Assembly (NCBI RefSeq): GCF_000819745.1
Contig: NZ_CDDA01000022.1
Location: forward strand, 53,951 to 117,950
DNA: 64,000 nucleotides
Direction of reading: 5' to 3'
DNA from: Aeromonas bestiarum
GTDB lineage: Bacteria; Pseudomonadota; Gammaproteobacteria; Enterobacterales; Aeromonadaceae
The position numbers and the translations under genes were made by a program. Shown piece after piece: positions 37,429 through 47,828 of the stretch. The first letter of the stretch is position 1. Each line of letters starts with the position of its first letter. A model generated the notes under the pieces. It had not been told where the DNA came from. It saw only the letters and a list, made by a program, of their open reading frames with translations, and did not search any database.

Positions 37429-38706
37429 ATGAGCAGCCCCTTGCGTTACGTGCTGGACGGCATCCATTGCGAACCACACTTCTTCACCGTGCCCCTCGAC
37501 CACCAGCAGCCGGACGACGAGGAGACGCTCACCCTGTTTGGTCGCACCCTCTGTCGCCAGGACAGGCTGGACGATGAGCTGCCCTGGTTGCTGTTCCTGC
37601 AGGGAGGCCCCGGCTTTGGCGCCCCGCGCCCGACCGCCGACAGCGGCTGGCTCAAGCGGGCCCTGCAGGAATTTCGGGTATTGCTGCTCGATCAGCGCGG
37701 CACCGGTCACTCAGCCCCCATCAGCGCCGATGCGCTGGCCCAGCTCACGGCCCGGCAGCAGGCGGATTATCTCAGCCACTTTCGCGCCGACAGCATAGTG
37801 CGGGACGCGGAATGCATTCGCGAGATCTTGAGCCCGGACCACCCCTGGAGCCTGCTCGGTCAGAGCTTCGGCGGCTTTTGCAGCCTCACCTATCTCTCCT
37901 TGTTCCCGGACAGCCTGCACGAGGTCTACCTCACCGGCGGGGTAGCCCCCATAGGCCGCAGTGCAGATGAGGTATACCGCGCCACCTATCAAAGGGTGGC
38001 GGACAAGAACCGCGCCTTCTTCGCCCGCTTCCCCCATGCCCAAGCCATCGCCAACCGGCTGGCCAACCACCTGCACCGCCACGAGGTACGCCTGCCCAAC
38101 GGCCAGCGTCTGACGGTGGAGCAGTTGCAGCAGCAGGGGCTGGATCTCGGCGCCAGCGGCGCCTTCGAGGAGCTCTACTACCTGCTGGAAGACGCCTTCA
38201 TCGGTGAGCGGCTCAACCCCGCCTTCCTCTATCAGGTACAAGCCATGCAGCCGTTCAACACCAATCCGGTGTTCGCCATACTGCATGAGTCCATCTACGC
38301 CGAAGGGGCCGCCAGCAACTGGGCGGCCGAGCGGGTCAGAGGCGAGTACCCGGCCCTGGCCTGGGCGCCCGGCAAAGACTTCGCCTTCACCGGCGAGATG
38401 ATCTTCCCCTGGATGTTCGAGCAGTTCCGCGAGCTCATCCCCCTGAAGGAAGCCGCCCACCTGCTGGCCAAGAAGGCCGATTGGGGGCCGCTCTACGACC
38501 CGGCGCAACTGGCCCGCAACACAGTGCCTGTGGCCTGCGCCGTCTATGCCGAAGACATGTATGTGGAGTTCGACTACAGCCGCGAGACCCTCAAGGGGCT
38601 TGGCAACAGCCGCGCCTGGATCACCAACGAATACGAGCACAACGGCCTGCGGGTCGATGGCGAGCAGATCCTGGACCGACTCATCCGCTTGAACCGGGAT
38701 CGCTGA
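37429..38706 (+). CDS. pip: Prolyl aminopeptidase (proline iminopeptidase, S33)
   Basis: Cytoplasmic alpha/beta-hydrolase of 425 residues releasing N-terminal proline from peptides. The nucleophile is Ser146 in GQSFGG; the catalytic His lies in EYEHNGLR near the C-terminus, and the oxyanion loop is GGPGFGAPRP. From memory the Aeromonas sobria enzyme is also 425 residues with Ser146, which supports the start at 37429 over an open in-frame extension to 37333. It belongs to the larger, cap-insert class of S33 peptidases. Confidence 0.96.
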   Translation: MSSPLRYVLDGIHCEPHFFTVPLDHQQPDDEETLTLFGRTLCRQDRLDDELPWLLFLQGGPGFGAPRPTADSGWLKRALQEFRVLLLDQRGTGHSAPISADALAQLTARQQADYLSHFRADSIVRDAECIREILSPDHPWSLLGQSFGGFCSLTYLSLFPDSLHEVYLTGGVAPIGRSADEVYRATYQRVADKNRAFFARFPHAQAIANRLANHLHRHEVRLPNGQRLTVEQLQQQGLDLGASGAFEELYYLLEDAFIGERLNPAFLYQVQAMQPFNTNPVFAILHESIYAEGAASNWAAERVRGEYPALAWAPGKDFAFTGEMIFPWMFEQFRELIPLKEAAHLLAKKADWGPLYDPAQLARNTVPVACAVYAEDMYVEFDYSRETLKGLGNSRAWITNEYEHNGLRVDGEQILDRLIRLNRDR

Positions 38707-38807
38707 TCCCGACCGGGCGACGAGCCCGCAGCCATAACACCATAATATCGAGGGCGACCCATGAGTCGCCCCGCTCCCTGGAAGCAGCACAATAATAAGG
38801 ACACCCA

Positions 38808-41800
38808 TTGGATCACCCGGAAATCTCGGCCGGCTGGCTGAGCCGCCTCTTCTATCACTGGACGGGCCCGCTGCAACGCAAGGGGCTGAAAGAGCCCCAG
38901 GTCGGCCTCGACGACCTCTATCCCCTGCTGCCGGAAGACAGACGCGATGGCAGGGCCGATGCCTTCCTTCGACTCACAGCCCGCGCGCCTGTGCGTCCCT
39001 GGCCCATCACCGCCTTCATCTGGCGCCATTACAAGGGGCGGATTGGCCTGCTCACCCTGTTGCAACTGCTCGGCATGCTGGCGACCCTGGCCAGCCCCTG
39101 GCTGCTCAACCACAGCATGACCCAGCTCGGTGCGGGCGCCCCCACGGAGCAGAAATTGCTGCTGGCCTTCGCCCTGTTTGCCTCGGTGCTGGCCGCCGGC
39201 ATGCTGGCGGAGCACTCGCTGCAGCTGGCGCTCAAGATGCACGTTCCCATTCGCCGTCTGCTGGCCGAAGCCCTGCTCGCCAAGGTGATGAAACTCGGCG
39301 GCAAGAGCTTCGACGACAGGGCCGGTGGCCGGGTGCAGAACCTCATCAACCGGGACGTGTGGGACATTACTTGGATTCTTGCGGACCCGGCCATGCCGCT
39401 CACCATGGCACTGCAGTTGCTCGGCACCATAGCCCTGCTGGTGTGGCAGGTGGGCAGCGCCGGTCTGGTAGGCTTTGCGGTGCTCACCCTGCTGCTGCTC
39501 ATCTCCACCCGGGTGGTGCGGCGGATGAACCAGCAGGAGCAGCAACTCAAGCGCCAGCAGGACGAGCGCAACGGCATACTGGCGGAATACATCAAGAAGC
39601 TGCGGCTGGTGCGCCAGAATGGGCTCGGCGCCTTCTTCACCCGCGCGGCCAACAACAAGCGCCAGCAGGAGCTGGGGGTGCTCGGTCGGGTGCTCAAGCT
39701 CGACGCCATCAACGACAGCCTGATGCTGAGCACGCCGCTGCTGGTGACGCTCGCCACCTTCACCACCTATCTGGTATCCGGCCAGAGCCTGACCCTGCCC
39801 CAGGTGTTCACCACCATAGCCCTGTTCGCCGTGCTGCGGATCCCCATGATGCGACTGCCCTATCTCATCCGCACCCTGATCAACTTCAACACCGGCTTCA
39901 ACCGGCTGTGCGAGTTCCTCAACAGCCCGGAGCAGCACAGGGATCTCACCGATGCCAGCCTGCCCGTCGGCAGCCTGCGGATCCAGGACGTCACCGCCCT
40001 GCACCAGCAAAAAACTGTGCTGCAGGGGGCCAGCCTCATCATACAACCGGGGGAACTGGTGGGGATCACGGGCACGACCGGGGCCGGCAAAAGCTGCCTG
40101 CTGCACCTCATCGCCGGCTTTGACGACAGTTTCGAGGGGGAGATCCGCCGTCACGGCCGGGTCGCCCACCTGGGTCACAAGCCCTGGCTGATGAACGACA
40201 CCATCCGCAACAACATCCTGTTCGGCCAGCCCTGGCACGGCGAACGCTATCGCTGGGTGCTGGGGGCTTGCGCCCTCGGCGCCGACCTCAGCCTGCTCAG
40301 CCATGGCGATCAGACCCTGGTGGGGGAGCTGGGCACCCGCCTCTCCGGCGGCCAGCAGCAGCGGGTCGCCCTGGCCCGCGCCCTCTATGCCCAGGCCGAC
40401 ATACTGCTGCTGGACAACCCTCTCTCGGCGCTCGATCCCATCGTCTCGGCCCAGGTGCTGGAGCAGGGGCTCGCCTTCAAGCCGGGACCGACCCGGCTGC
40501 TGGTGAGCCACGATCCTGACGTGCTGGCCCACTGCGATCGGGTGATCCGCATCGAGCAGGGCCAGTTGGTGGAGCTCGATGCCCACCAGCTAGCGGACCT
40601 AATCCAGCATCCGCTCCCCGCCCCCATGGTGGCCCCCCAGGAGGCGGAACAGTTCAACGAAGAGAAGGTGGTGGAAGGCAAGGTGGACTGGGGCCTGTTC
40701 GGCTTCATGTGGCAGCGCCTCGCCGCCCCCGGCGCCATCCTGATCGCCCTGCTGCTCACCCTGGGTCAGGAGGGGCTGCGCATCGCCTCGGATCTCTGGC
40801 TCGGCGGCAAGGCCGGCCTCACCGGGGTGAGCGAGCTGCTCGGCATCTATGTGCTGCTGGGGGCCGGCTCCCTCACCTGCATCATGGTGGTGCGGGTCAT
40901 CAACTACAAGCTGGGGCTCAAGCTGGCCTGGACCCTGTTCGACGGCATGCTGAGCCGCATCAGCCGTGCCCCCATGGCCTTCTTCGACAAGGTGCCCCAG
41001 GGGCGCATCCTCAACCGCTTCGATCGGGATCTCGGGGAGGCGCAGGAGATACTGCTGTCCATGCTGATGGGGCTGTTCGGCATGCTCATCTCCGTGCTGC
41101 TGCAGGTGGTGGTGATAGGCGTCAACATGCCGCTGCTGCTGCTCATCGCCCCCCTGGTGGGCTGGGCACTCTACGTGCTGCAGCGACGCTACCGGGCGGT
41201 GCAGCTCAAGCTGCGGCGGCAGGCATCCGTGCTGCGCTCGCCGCTCTACATCAGCATCAGCGAGACCATCCGCGGCGCCCCCGCCCTGCGCCTTGCCGGG
41301 GCCGAGCGCTTCGCGCTGGATCAGGTGCTGCTGCACTATGACAACAACCTGCGCAGCTGGTACACCACCACCTCCATCAACCGCTGGCTCGGCATGCACC
41401 AGACCCTGCTCTCCGCCGCCCTGGTGGGCGCGGTGGCGCTGATGGTGGCCTTTGGCAACAGCTCGCTGCTGGGGGCCGTGGCCATCACCTACGCCTTTAC
41501 CGCCTCGGCCATGCTCAACTCCCTCATTCGCACCTTCGCCGAGGTGGAGCAGGTGATGAATGCGGTGGAGCGGGTGCGCGAGTACAGCGAAATCGAGAGC
41601 GAACGCCAGCATGGGGAAGCGCTGGCGACGCCCCATCCCAGGGTGCGCTTTGACAACCTGGGGCTGCGCTATCCGGAAGCCAGCCAGTGGGCCCTGCACA
41701 AGGTGAACTTCGAACTGGCCCCCGGCGAAAAGGTCGGCGTGTGCGGACGCACCGGCGCGGGCAAGAGTTCGCTGCTCGGGGTGCTGCAGGCCATGTACCC

Positions 41801-42368
41801 GGCCTCCCAGGGAGAGATCCATTACGGCGATCAGCCGCTGTCCCGGCTTGCACCGGAGGCGGTGCGCGATCTCTACGACACCGTCTCCCAGACGCCTCTC
41901 ACCTTCTTCGGCACCCTGCGCGCCAACCTGGCGCCGCTGACCGAACAGGATGACGAGGCGCTGGAGCAGGCGCTGGCCCGGGTCGGTCTGGCCGAGCGCT
42001 GCGCCGGCCGGCTGGATGAGGATCTCGACAAGCTGCAGCTCTCGGCCGGCGAGACCCAGCTGCTGGTGATCGCCCGCATCCTGCTGTCACGCCGTCCGCT
42101 CATAGTACTGGACGAGGCGACCTCGGATCTCGATCACGGCGGCATGCGCAAGATGGCGGAGCTGCTCTATCGCTACCGGCCCGAGGCCAGCTATCTGGTG
42201 ATCGCCCACCATCTGGAGCCGCTGCTGTCGGTGGACAAGGTGGTGGTGATGGAGGCGGGAACCGTGGTGGAACAGGGCTCGCCGGTCAGCCTGCTGGCCA
42301 ACTCCCACTCCCGCTTCCATCAGCTGTTCGTGGGCCAGGTCAATCGGCAGGTGGCCCAGATAAGCTGA
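38808..42368 (+). CDS. Full-length ABCC/MRP-like ABC exporter (TMD-NBD-TMD-NBD)
   Basis: A single-chain ABC exporter of 1186 residues. The start is TTG at 38808 after AAGGA. Order: N-terminal segment (PEISAGWLSRLFYHW), TMD1 about 65-360, NBD1 with Walker A TGTTGAGKS (Lys428), signature LSGGQQQRVALARAL and LLLDNPLSALD, TMD2 about 640-930 (FFDKVPQGRILNRFDRD), NBD2 with Walker A RTGAGKSS (Lys986), atypical signature LSAGETQLLVIARIL and VLDEATSDLD. The catalytic Glu of NBD1 is replaced by Asn (LDNP), so NBD1 is probably a degenerate site, as in eukaryotic ABCC proteins, which it also resembles in the TIRNNILFG and NPLSALD segments. Substrate unknown. It starts about 100 bases after pip. Confidence 0.92.
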   Translation: MDHPEISAGWLSRLFYHWTGPLQRKGLKEPQVGLDDLYPLLPEDRRDGRADAFLRLTARAPVRPWPITAFIWRHYKGRIGLLTLLQLLGMLATLASPWLLNHSMTQLGAGAPTEQKLLLAFALFASVLAAGMLAEHSLQLALKMHVPIRRLLAEALLAKVMKLGGKSFDDRAGGRVQNLINRDVWDITWILADPAMPLTMALQLLGTIALLVWQVGSAGLVGFAVLTLLLLISTRVVRRMNQQEQQLKRQQDERNGILAEYIKKLRLVRQNGLGAFFTRAANNKRQQELGVLGRVLKLDAINDSLMLSTPLLVTLATFTTYLVSGQSLTLPQVFTTIALFAVLRIPMMRLPYLIRTLINFNTGFNRLCEFLNSPEQHRDLTDASLPVGSLRIQDVTALHQQKTVLQGASLIIQPGELVGITGTTGAGKSCLLHLIAGFDDSFEGEIRRHGRVAHLGHKPWLMNDTIRNNILFGQPWHGERYRWVLGACALGADLSLLSHGDQTLVGELGTRLSGGQQQRVALARALYAQADILLLDNPLSALDPIVSAQVLEQGLAFKPGPTRLLVSHDPDVLAHCDRVIRIEQGQLVELDAHQLADLIQHPLPAPMVAPQEAEQFNEEKVVEGKVDWGLFGFMWQRLAAPGAILIALLLTLGQEGLRIASDLWLGGKAGLTGVSELLGIYVLLGAGSLTCIMVVRVINYKLGLKLAWTLFDGMLSRISRAPMAFFDKVPQGRILNRFDRDLGEAQEILLSMLMGLFGMLISVLLQVVVIGVNMPLLLLIAPLVGWALYVLQRRYRAVQLKLRRQASVLRSPLYISISETIRGAPALRLAGAERFALDQVLLHYDNNLRSWYTTTSINRWLGMHQTLLSAALVGAVALMVAFGNSSLLGAVAITYAFTASAMLNSLIRTFAEVEQVMNAVERVREYSEIESERQHGEALATPHPRVRFDNLGLRYPEASQWALHKVNFELAPGEKVGVCGRTGAGKSSLLGVLQAMYPASQGEIHYGDQPLSRLAPEAVRDLYDTVSQTPLTFFGTLRANLAPLTEQDDEALEQALARVGLAERCAGRLDEDLDKLQLSAGETQLLVIARILLSRRPLIVLDEATSDLDHGGMRKMAELLYRYRPEASYLVIAHHLEPLLSVDKVVVMEAGTVVEQGSPVSLLANSHSRFHQLFVGQVNRQVAQIS

Positions 42369-42377
42369 GGCCGAAAA

Positions 42378-42413
42378 TAACAAGGGCTGCTCGCGGGCAG
42401 CCCTTGTTCTTTG
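42378..42413 (+). terminator. Terminator of the ABCC-like exporter gene
   Basis: AACAAGGGCTGC pairs with GCAGCCCTTGTT around a short loop, followed by CTTT. Confidence 0.8.
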
Positions 42414-42421
42414 GTGGAGCC

Positions 42422-42631
42422 TCAACGCTCCATGATCTGGGTGACGTCGTCCTTCTTGATCATCACCTCCCGCCCTTCGGTATCGTAATAGCGGTACATG
42501 CCGGTGCTCTCATCCAGCTTGGGCTTGCTGTCGGTGGTGATCATCTTCCCGTCCTTGGTACTCATGATGTATTGAGAGCTACACGCCACGAGTCCCAATG
42601 CACACACCAGGATCATCATCAGTTGCTTCAT
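42422..42631 (-). CDS. YgdI/YgdR-family small lipoprotein
   Basis: A 69-residue lipoprotein. The start at 42631 (MKQLMMILVCALGLVACSS) gives lipobox LVAC; an open frame back to 42664 adds only charged residues. The mature domain (YIMSTKDGKMITTDSKPKL, YYDTEGREVMIKKDDV) is the SH3-like DUF903 domain of E. coli YgdI/YgdR. Function unknown. Confidence 0.88.
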   Translation of the reverse strand: MKQLMMILVCALGLVACSSQYIMSTKDGKMITTDSKPKLDESTGMYRYYDTEGREVMIKKDDVTQIMER

Positions 42632-42745
42632 CGCCTGTCTCGTCTCCCTCTTCACCCTCACCACGAGGATGGTGACTGAAGCCTAGCTCAACCCCATTGT
42701 CCCGGAAAAACAGATTGCCGGAACGGGATCCATGTCAAAAATCAG

Positions 42746-43921
<1,176 letters not shown>

Positions 43922-43995
43922 AGGTCACTCCTTGCATCGACCTGATTGTCACTCGCAAAGTGTAGTGCCCGGCTGGCGCAGGCCCAAGCGGATAC

Positions 43996-44021
43996 AAAAA
44001 GGCCGGACATCTGTCCGGCCT
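43996..44021 (-). terminator. Terminator of the glsA-ynjE operon
   Basis: AGGCCGGACA-TCTG-TGTCCGGCCT-type stem; on the minus strand it is followed by TTTTTG. Confidence 0.85.
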
Positions 44022-44037
44022 CGTTATCACTATTGGC

Positions 44038-45333
44038 TCATTGCTTGGCGGGCTGACGCTCGCCGGTCACGATGGGGTTCTTGGGATCCGAGCTCCACTC
44101 ATACCAGCCGCCGTCGTAGACGCTGATCCGCTTCCAGTCCATCAGCCAGGCGTAGAAGAAGGCCTCGGAGGCGCGCCAGCCGGTACCGCAGTAGAAGGCG
44201 GCCTGCTGGGCCGGCTCAATATTCCACTCGTCCCACATGGTGAGGATCTCCCCGGCCGGCTTCATGGTGCCATCCGGGTTGTGGAAATCGCTCATGCTGT
44301 TGGCATCCACACCGCCGCGACCCCACTTGGCCCCCGGGATGTCGCCCTTCGGCTTGATGTAGCTGTAGCCGGAGGTGTTGCCGACGAACTCGTCCCAGGT
44401 ACGCACGCTGACCAGGGCGCCATCGGGCTGCTTGAGCAGCGCCTTGGCCTGGCTCAGGGTGGTGTAGTACTCGGGATGGGCCGGAATGGCGACCCCAAAC
44501 TCCTTCACCGGCTCATATTTGTTGGGCAGGCCGGTCTCGGTACGCAGATGCTGCACGAACCAGGCATCCAGACCACCGTCCAGCAGGCGCACGTCCTGCA
44601 CGCCGGCATACATCATCAGATGCGCCGCGCGGGCGGCGGCCATGGTGTTGCGGCCATAAAGGATGACTGTGGTGTCGTGACGGATGCCGTTCTCCAGCAG
44701 CAGCGCCTTGAGCGCCTCGTCAGAAACCTTGTTCCACAGCGGCTCCTCTTCCAGACGGTTGGTATCTATGTAGCCGGCCCCCGGGATGTGGCTCAGCAGG
44801 TAGGCCTTGGGCGAACCCCAATCCACTTCGAACAGCTTCCAGTCCCCTTTCGGCGCCGCCGCGACCGGCTTGCCTTCCTGCAGATCCGCCAGCCAGCGCG
44901 GATAGACCAGCTGCTGCCAGCGCACCAGATGGTCGCGCGGTGCGGCTTGCCAGCCTTGCAGCTCAAACAGCTGCTTGATGCCCTGCTTGCGCAGCATGCG
45001 GGCCACTTCGGCCACTTCCCGCGGCGCACCATAGAGGGCGACCGGACGATCGGCTTTCAGGCCCTTGATCTCGAGCGCCTTGGGCCACTCGTCATCGCTG
45101 TATTTCCACTCGGCGGAGAGGTTCTCGGCGCCGGCCACATGGCCGCCCTGTTTCTCGCCTTCCATCGGCCAGCCCTGATAGAAGTGGCTGGCACGGGTGT
45201 CCAGCATGACCGCCTGCTTGCTCTTGGCGTCGGCCAGCGAGAGCGGCGGCAATTCGGCGGCAAAGGCGGGCAGTGCGCACCAGAGCAGTAAGGTCGCCAG
45301 CGCGGCCTGCAGGAAGCGAAGATGTCGTTTCAT
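44038..45333 (-). CDS. ynjE: YnjE-like periplasmic multidomain rhodanese (sulfurtransferase)
   Basis: Exported sulfurtransferase of 431 residues with three rhodanese-like domains, like E. coli YnjE (435 residues). The active loop CGTGWRAS (Cys382) is in the last domain, followed by the diagnostic ISVYDGGWYEWSSDP. The signal peptide (ATLLLWCALPAFAAEL) fits the start at 45333, which has GAGA upstream; the ATG at 45351 has no ribosome site. Family members move sulfane sulfur from thiosulfate. It is the second gene after glutaminase, 29 bases away, so the two are co-transcribed, with no obvious functional link. Confidence 0.93.
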   Translation of the reverse strand: MKRHLRFLQAALATLLLWCALPAFAAELPPLSLADAKSKQAVMLDTRASHFYQGWPMEGEKQGGHVAGAENLSAEWKYSDDEWPKALEIKGLKADRPVALYGAPREVAEVARMLRKQGIKQLFELQGWQAAPRDHLVRWQQLVYPRWLADLQEGKPVAAAPKGDWKLFEVDWGSPKAYLLSHIPGAGYIDTNRLEEEPLWNKVSDEALKALLLENGIRHDTTVILYGRNTMAAARAAHLMMYAGVQDVRLLDGGLDAWFVQHLRTETGLPNKYEPVKEFGVAIPAHPEYYTTLSQAKALLKQPDGALVSVRTWDEFVGNTSGYSYIKPKGDIPGAKWGRGGVDANSMSDFHNPDGTMKPAGEILTMWDEWNIEPAQQAAFYCGTGWRASEAFFYAWLMDWKRISVYDGGWYEWSSDPKNPIVTGERQPAKQ

Positions 45334-45362
45334 GGTGATGTCTCGATTCATAGTGAACAGGG

Positions 45363-46283
45363 TTAAAAAATGGAGCGGCCCAGCCGCTCGGCCAGCAGCT
45401 CCAGCGCCGCCGTGCCCGCCAGCGAGTTGCCCGCCTTGTTGAGCTCGGGCGACCAGACACAGATGCAGAGCTCACCGGGGATGAGCGCCATGATACCCCC
45501 TCCGACCCCGGATTTGCCCGGCATACCGACCCGATAGGCAAAATCACCGGCCTCGTCATAGAGGCCGCAGGTGGCGAGCAGCGCATTGACCTGCTTGGTG
45601 GTGCGAGCCGGCAACAGCGGCGTGCTCTCGCCAAGCGGCAGCCCGCGATTGGCCAGATAGAGGAAAGTACGCGCCAGATCGACGCAGCTCATGCGAATGG
45701 CACAGGCATTGAAGTAGCTCTGCAACACCTTGTCCACTTCATTCTCGAAGTTGCCATAGGCCTTCATCAGATAGGCGATGGCCGCATTGCGGGCCGAGTG
45801 CTGATATTCGGATCGCGCCACCACCTGATCCGCCATGATGGCCGGATTGCCACTCAGGCGGCGCACCAGCTCCAGGGTACGCTGGCGCGGCGCCGTGAGC
45901 CGGGTCTCCAGCAGATCGCTCACCACCAGGGCACCGGCATTGATGAATGGATTGCGAGGAATGCCGTGCTCGAACTCCAGCTGCACCAGGGAGTTGAACG
46001 GCTGGCCGGAGGGCTCCTTGCCTACCCGGGCCCAGATCTCCTCCTCCCGATAGAGGGTGAGCGCCAGCGTCAGGCTCAGGGCCTTGGAGATACTCTGGAT
46101 GGAGAAGGGCTCGAAGGCGTCACCTGCGGTGAACAGCTCCCCCTCCACGGTACAGACGGCAATGCCGAGCCGGTCGGCCGGCACCCGGGCCAGGGCGGGA
46201 ATGTAGTCGGCCACCTTGCCCTGTCCGAGCAGCGGGCGCACCTCTGCCAGAATGCTGGCCAGTAATTCGGATGACAACACCAT
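45363..46283 (-). CDS. glsA: Glutaminase
   Basis: Serine-dependent beta-lactamase-fold glutaminase, 306 residues from the ATG at 46283, which has GGA upstream; the ATG at 46295 would add four residues. The active SxxK is in [21 protein letters not shown] and the [12 protein letters not shown] motif are also present. It converts glutamine to glutamate and ammonia in the cytoplasm. In many bacteria this enzyme helps acid resistance. First gene of the glsA-ynjE unit. Confidence 0.96.
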   Translation of the reverse strand: MVLSSELLASILAEVRPLLGQGKVADYIPALARVPADRLGIAVCTVEGELFTAGDAFEPFSIQSISKALSLTLALTLYREEEIWARVGKEPSGQPFNSLVQLEFEHGIPRNPFINAGALVVSDLLETRLTAPRQRTLELVRRLSGNPAIMADQVVARSEYQHSARNAAIAYLMKAYGNFENEVDKVLQSYFNACAIRMSCVDLARTFLYLANRGLPLGESTPLLPARTTKQVNALLATCGLYDEAGDFAYRVGMPGKSGVGGGIMALIPGELCICVWSPELNKAGNSLAGTAALELLAERLGRSIF

Positions 46284-46331
46284 AAAGGATTCCATGACTA
46301 AAACGGGTGTGGAGATCCCATCCCCACCGAC

Positions 46332-46353
46332 AAAAATCCCGCCAGCGGCGGGA
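46332..46353 (-). terminator. Terminator of trmB-yggL
   Basis: TCCCGCC-AGC-GGCGGGA, followed on the minus strand by five T. Confidence 0.88.
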
Positions 46354-46400
46354 CTTGTCTATCTACCCACAACAAGGCGCCTGCAACAGGCGACCGAGTC

Positions 46401-46733
46401 TCAGGCCGGTTCACCGTACCAGAGGTCGAACAGCTCGGTGACCACCACGGCTTCCATCCCCTTGCTTTCCAGCCAGGATTTGACGACGGCGCGGTCTTCT
46501 TCGGTACATTTGCCCAGTTGCTGAGTGCAGATCATCCCTTCCCAGGCCAGGTGGCCTGAACCGGCGAAAGCCAGTCTACGGGGTTCAACAACCTCATCGA
46601 TCATCGCATCGACTACTGTATCGATGGTCGCTTCGGCAGTGCCGACCGGGAAGTTGAAACTGATGTCGAATCCCATTTCCTGGAATTCGTCGACTCGCAG
46701 TTTCTTACGCAGACGGCGGCTACGATTGGCCAT
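46401..46733 (-). CDS. yggL: YggL-family 50S ribosome-binding protein
   Basis: A 110-residue DUF469 protein with the conserved basic start MANRSRRLRKKLRVDEFQE and LAFAGSGHLAWEGMI. E. coli YggL and relatives associate with the large ribosomal subunit. It follows trmB by 31 bases, as in E. coli. Confidence 0.93.
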   Translation of the reverse strand: MANRSRRLRKKLRVDEFQEMGFDISFNFPVGTAEATIDTVVDAMIDEVVEPRRLAFAGSGHLAWEGMICTQQLGKCTEEDRAVVKSWLESKGMEAVVVTELFDLWYGEPA

Positions 46734-46764
46734 GATAGCTCCTTAGGTTAGTTGACTCGTTAAA

Positions 46765-47478
46765 TTAGTTAACGCGTTTGAAAATCAGATCCCAAACCCC
46801 GTGGCCCAGACGATGGCCCCGTTGTTCGAATTTGGTCAGCGGGCGCCAGTCGGGACGCGGCACCCAGTTGCCGGTGGCGGAGGTGTTCTCGTAACCCTCG
46901 GCGACGCTCATCACTTCCAGCATGTGTTCGGCATAGTTTTCCCAATCGGTGGCCATGTGGAACACGCCACCTATGGCCAGCTTCTGGCGGATATCCTGGG
47001 CAAATGCCGGCTGCACTATGCGGCGCTTGTGATGACGGCTCTTGTGCCAGGGATCCGGGAAGAACAGCTGCAGGCAGGCAAGCGAGCCGTTCGGGATCAT
47101 GTGCTCCAGCACTTCCACCGCATCGTGGCAGATAACCTTGAGATTGGTGACGCCCGCTTCCTGGGCTGTGCCGAGGCAGGCACCCACGCCCGGCGAGTGT
47201 ACCTCGATGCCGATGAAGTTTTTCTCGGGGGCATTCTTGGCCATCTCCACCAGGGAGGCGCCCATGCCGAAGCCTATTTCCAGCACCACAGGGGCCTCAC
47301 GGCCAAACAGGGCGACCAGATCGAGGGGCGCTGGCGCGAAATCGATACCCATGACCGGCCAGAGCTCTTCCAGAGCCTTCTCCTGCCCTTTGGTCAGGCG
47401 GCCTTCGCGACGGACAAAGCTGCGGATCTTGCGCATGAACTTGCCGTCTTCGTTAAATACATCTTGGGTCACAGGCAT
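46765..47478 (-). CDS. trmB: tRNA (guanine-N7-)-methyltransferase
   Basis: SAM-dependent enzyme of 237 residues that makes m7G46 in tRNA. Motifs: [20 protein letters not shown] (SAM site), [15 protein letters not shown] and [13 protein letters not shown]. The start [21 protein letters not shown] at 47478 fits the family length (E. coli 239), but its ribosome site is weak. The frame stays open far upstream through a tandem 15-residue repeat, with another in-frame ATG at 47568 that would add a 30-residue repeat-derived extension. Confidence 0.95.
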   Translation of the reverse strand: MPVTQDVFNEDGKFMRKIRSFVRREGRLTKGQEKALEELWPVMGIDFAPAPLDLVALFGREAPVVLEIGFGMGASLVEMAKNAPEKNFIGIEVHSPGVGACLGTAQEAGVTNLKVICHDAVEVLEHMIPNGSLACLQLFFPDPWHKSRHHKRRIVQPAFAQDIRQKLAIGGVFHMATDWENYAEHMLEVMSVAEGYENTSATGNWVPRPDWRPLTKFEQRGHRLGHGVWDLIFKRVN

Positions 47479-47642
47479 AATCAAATTGCTCGTTATTGCA
47501 TCGGTCTGGGTCACAGACGACAGGAATGAATTGTTCGTTATTTCATCACCCAGGGTCACTGACGACATGAATGAATTGCTCGTTACTTCATCACCCTGAG
47601 TCACGGATCTCGTGGATGAATGGCGCGTTATTTCATCAATGC
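47466..47642 (-). repeat. Four tandem 42-45-bp units in frame with trmB
   Basis: Units on the plus-strand scale: 47466-47507 (42 bp), 47508-47552, 47553-47597 and 47598-47642 (45 bp each). Each contains GGGTCAC/GAGTCAC and a conserved TCGTTATTTCATCA-like segment. In the trmB frame they read as 15-residue repeats ([45 protein letters not shown]) leading into PVTQDVF of TrmB. All lengths are multiples of three, so the frame is kept. Confidence 0.9.
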
Positions 47643-47828
47643 GCGAAACTGGGTAGCGAATTATCCCAAGATAGGCCCAAGGCGCAAGTGTTTCGCGAAA
47701 CAAATCCCCCGTCCCTGACCAATTCCGCCACAAGGATTGACAAATGCCACCCCGTTCACAGAATCTGCCAGGCGCCGGGCGCATGCTGGTCTGCGCAAAT
47801 AAAACCATACACAACAAAGGATTGCAGT

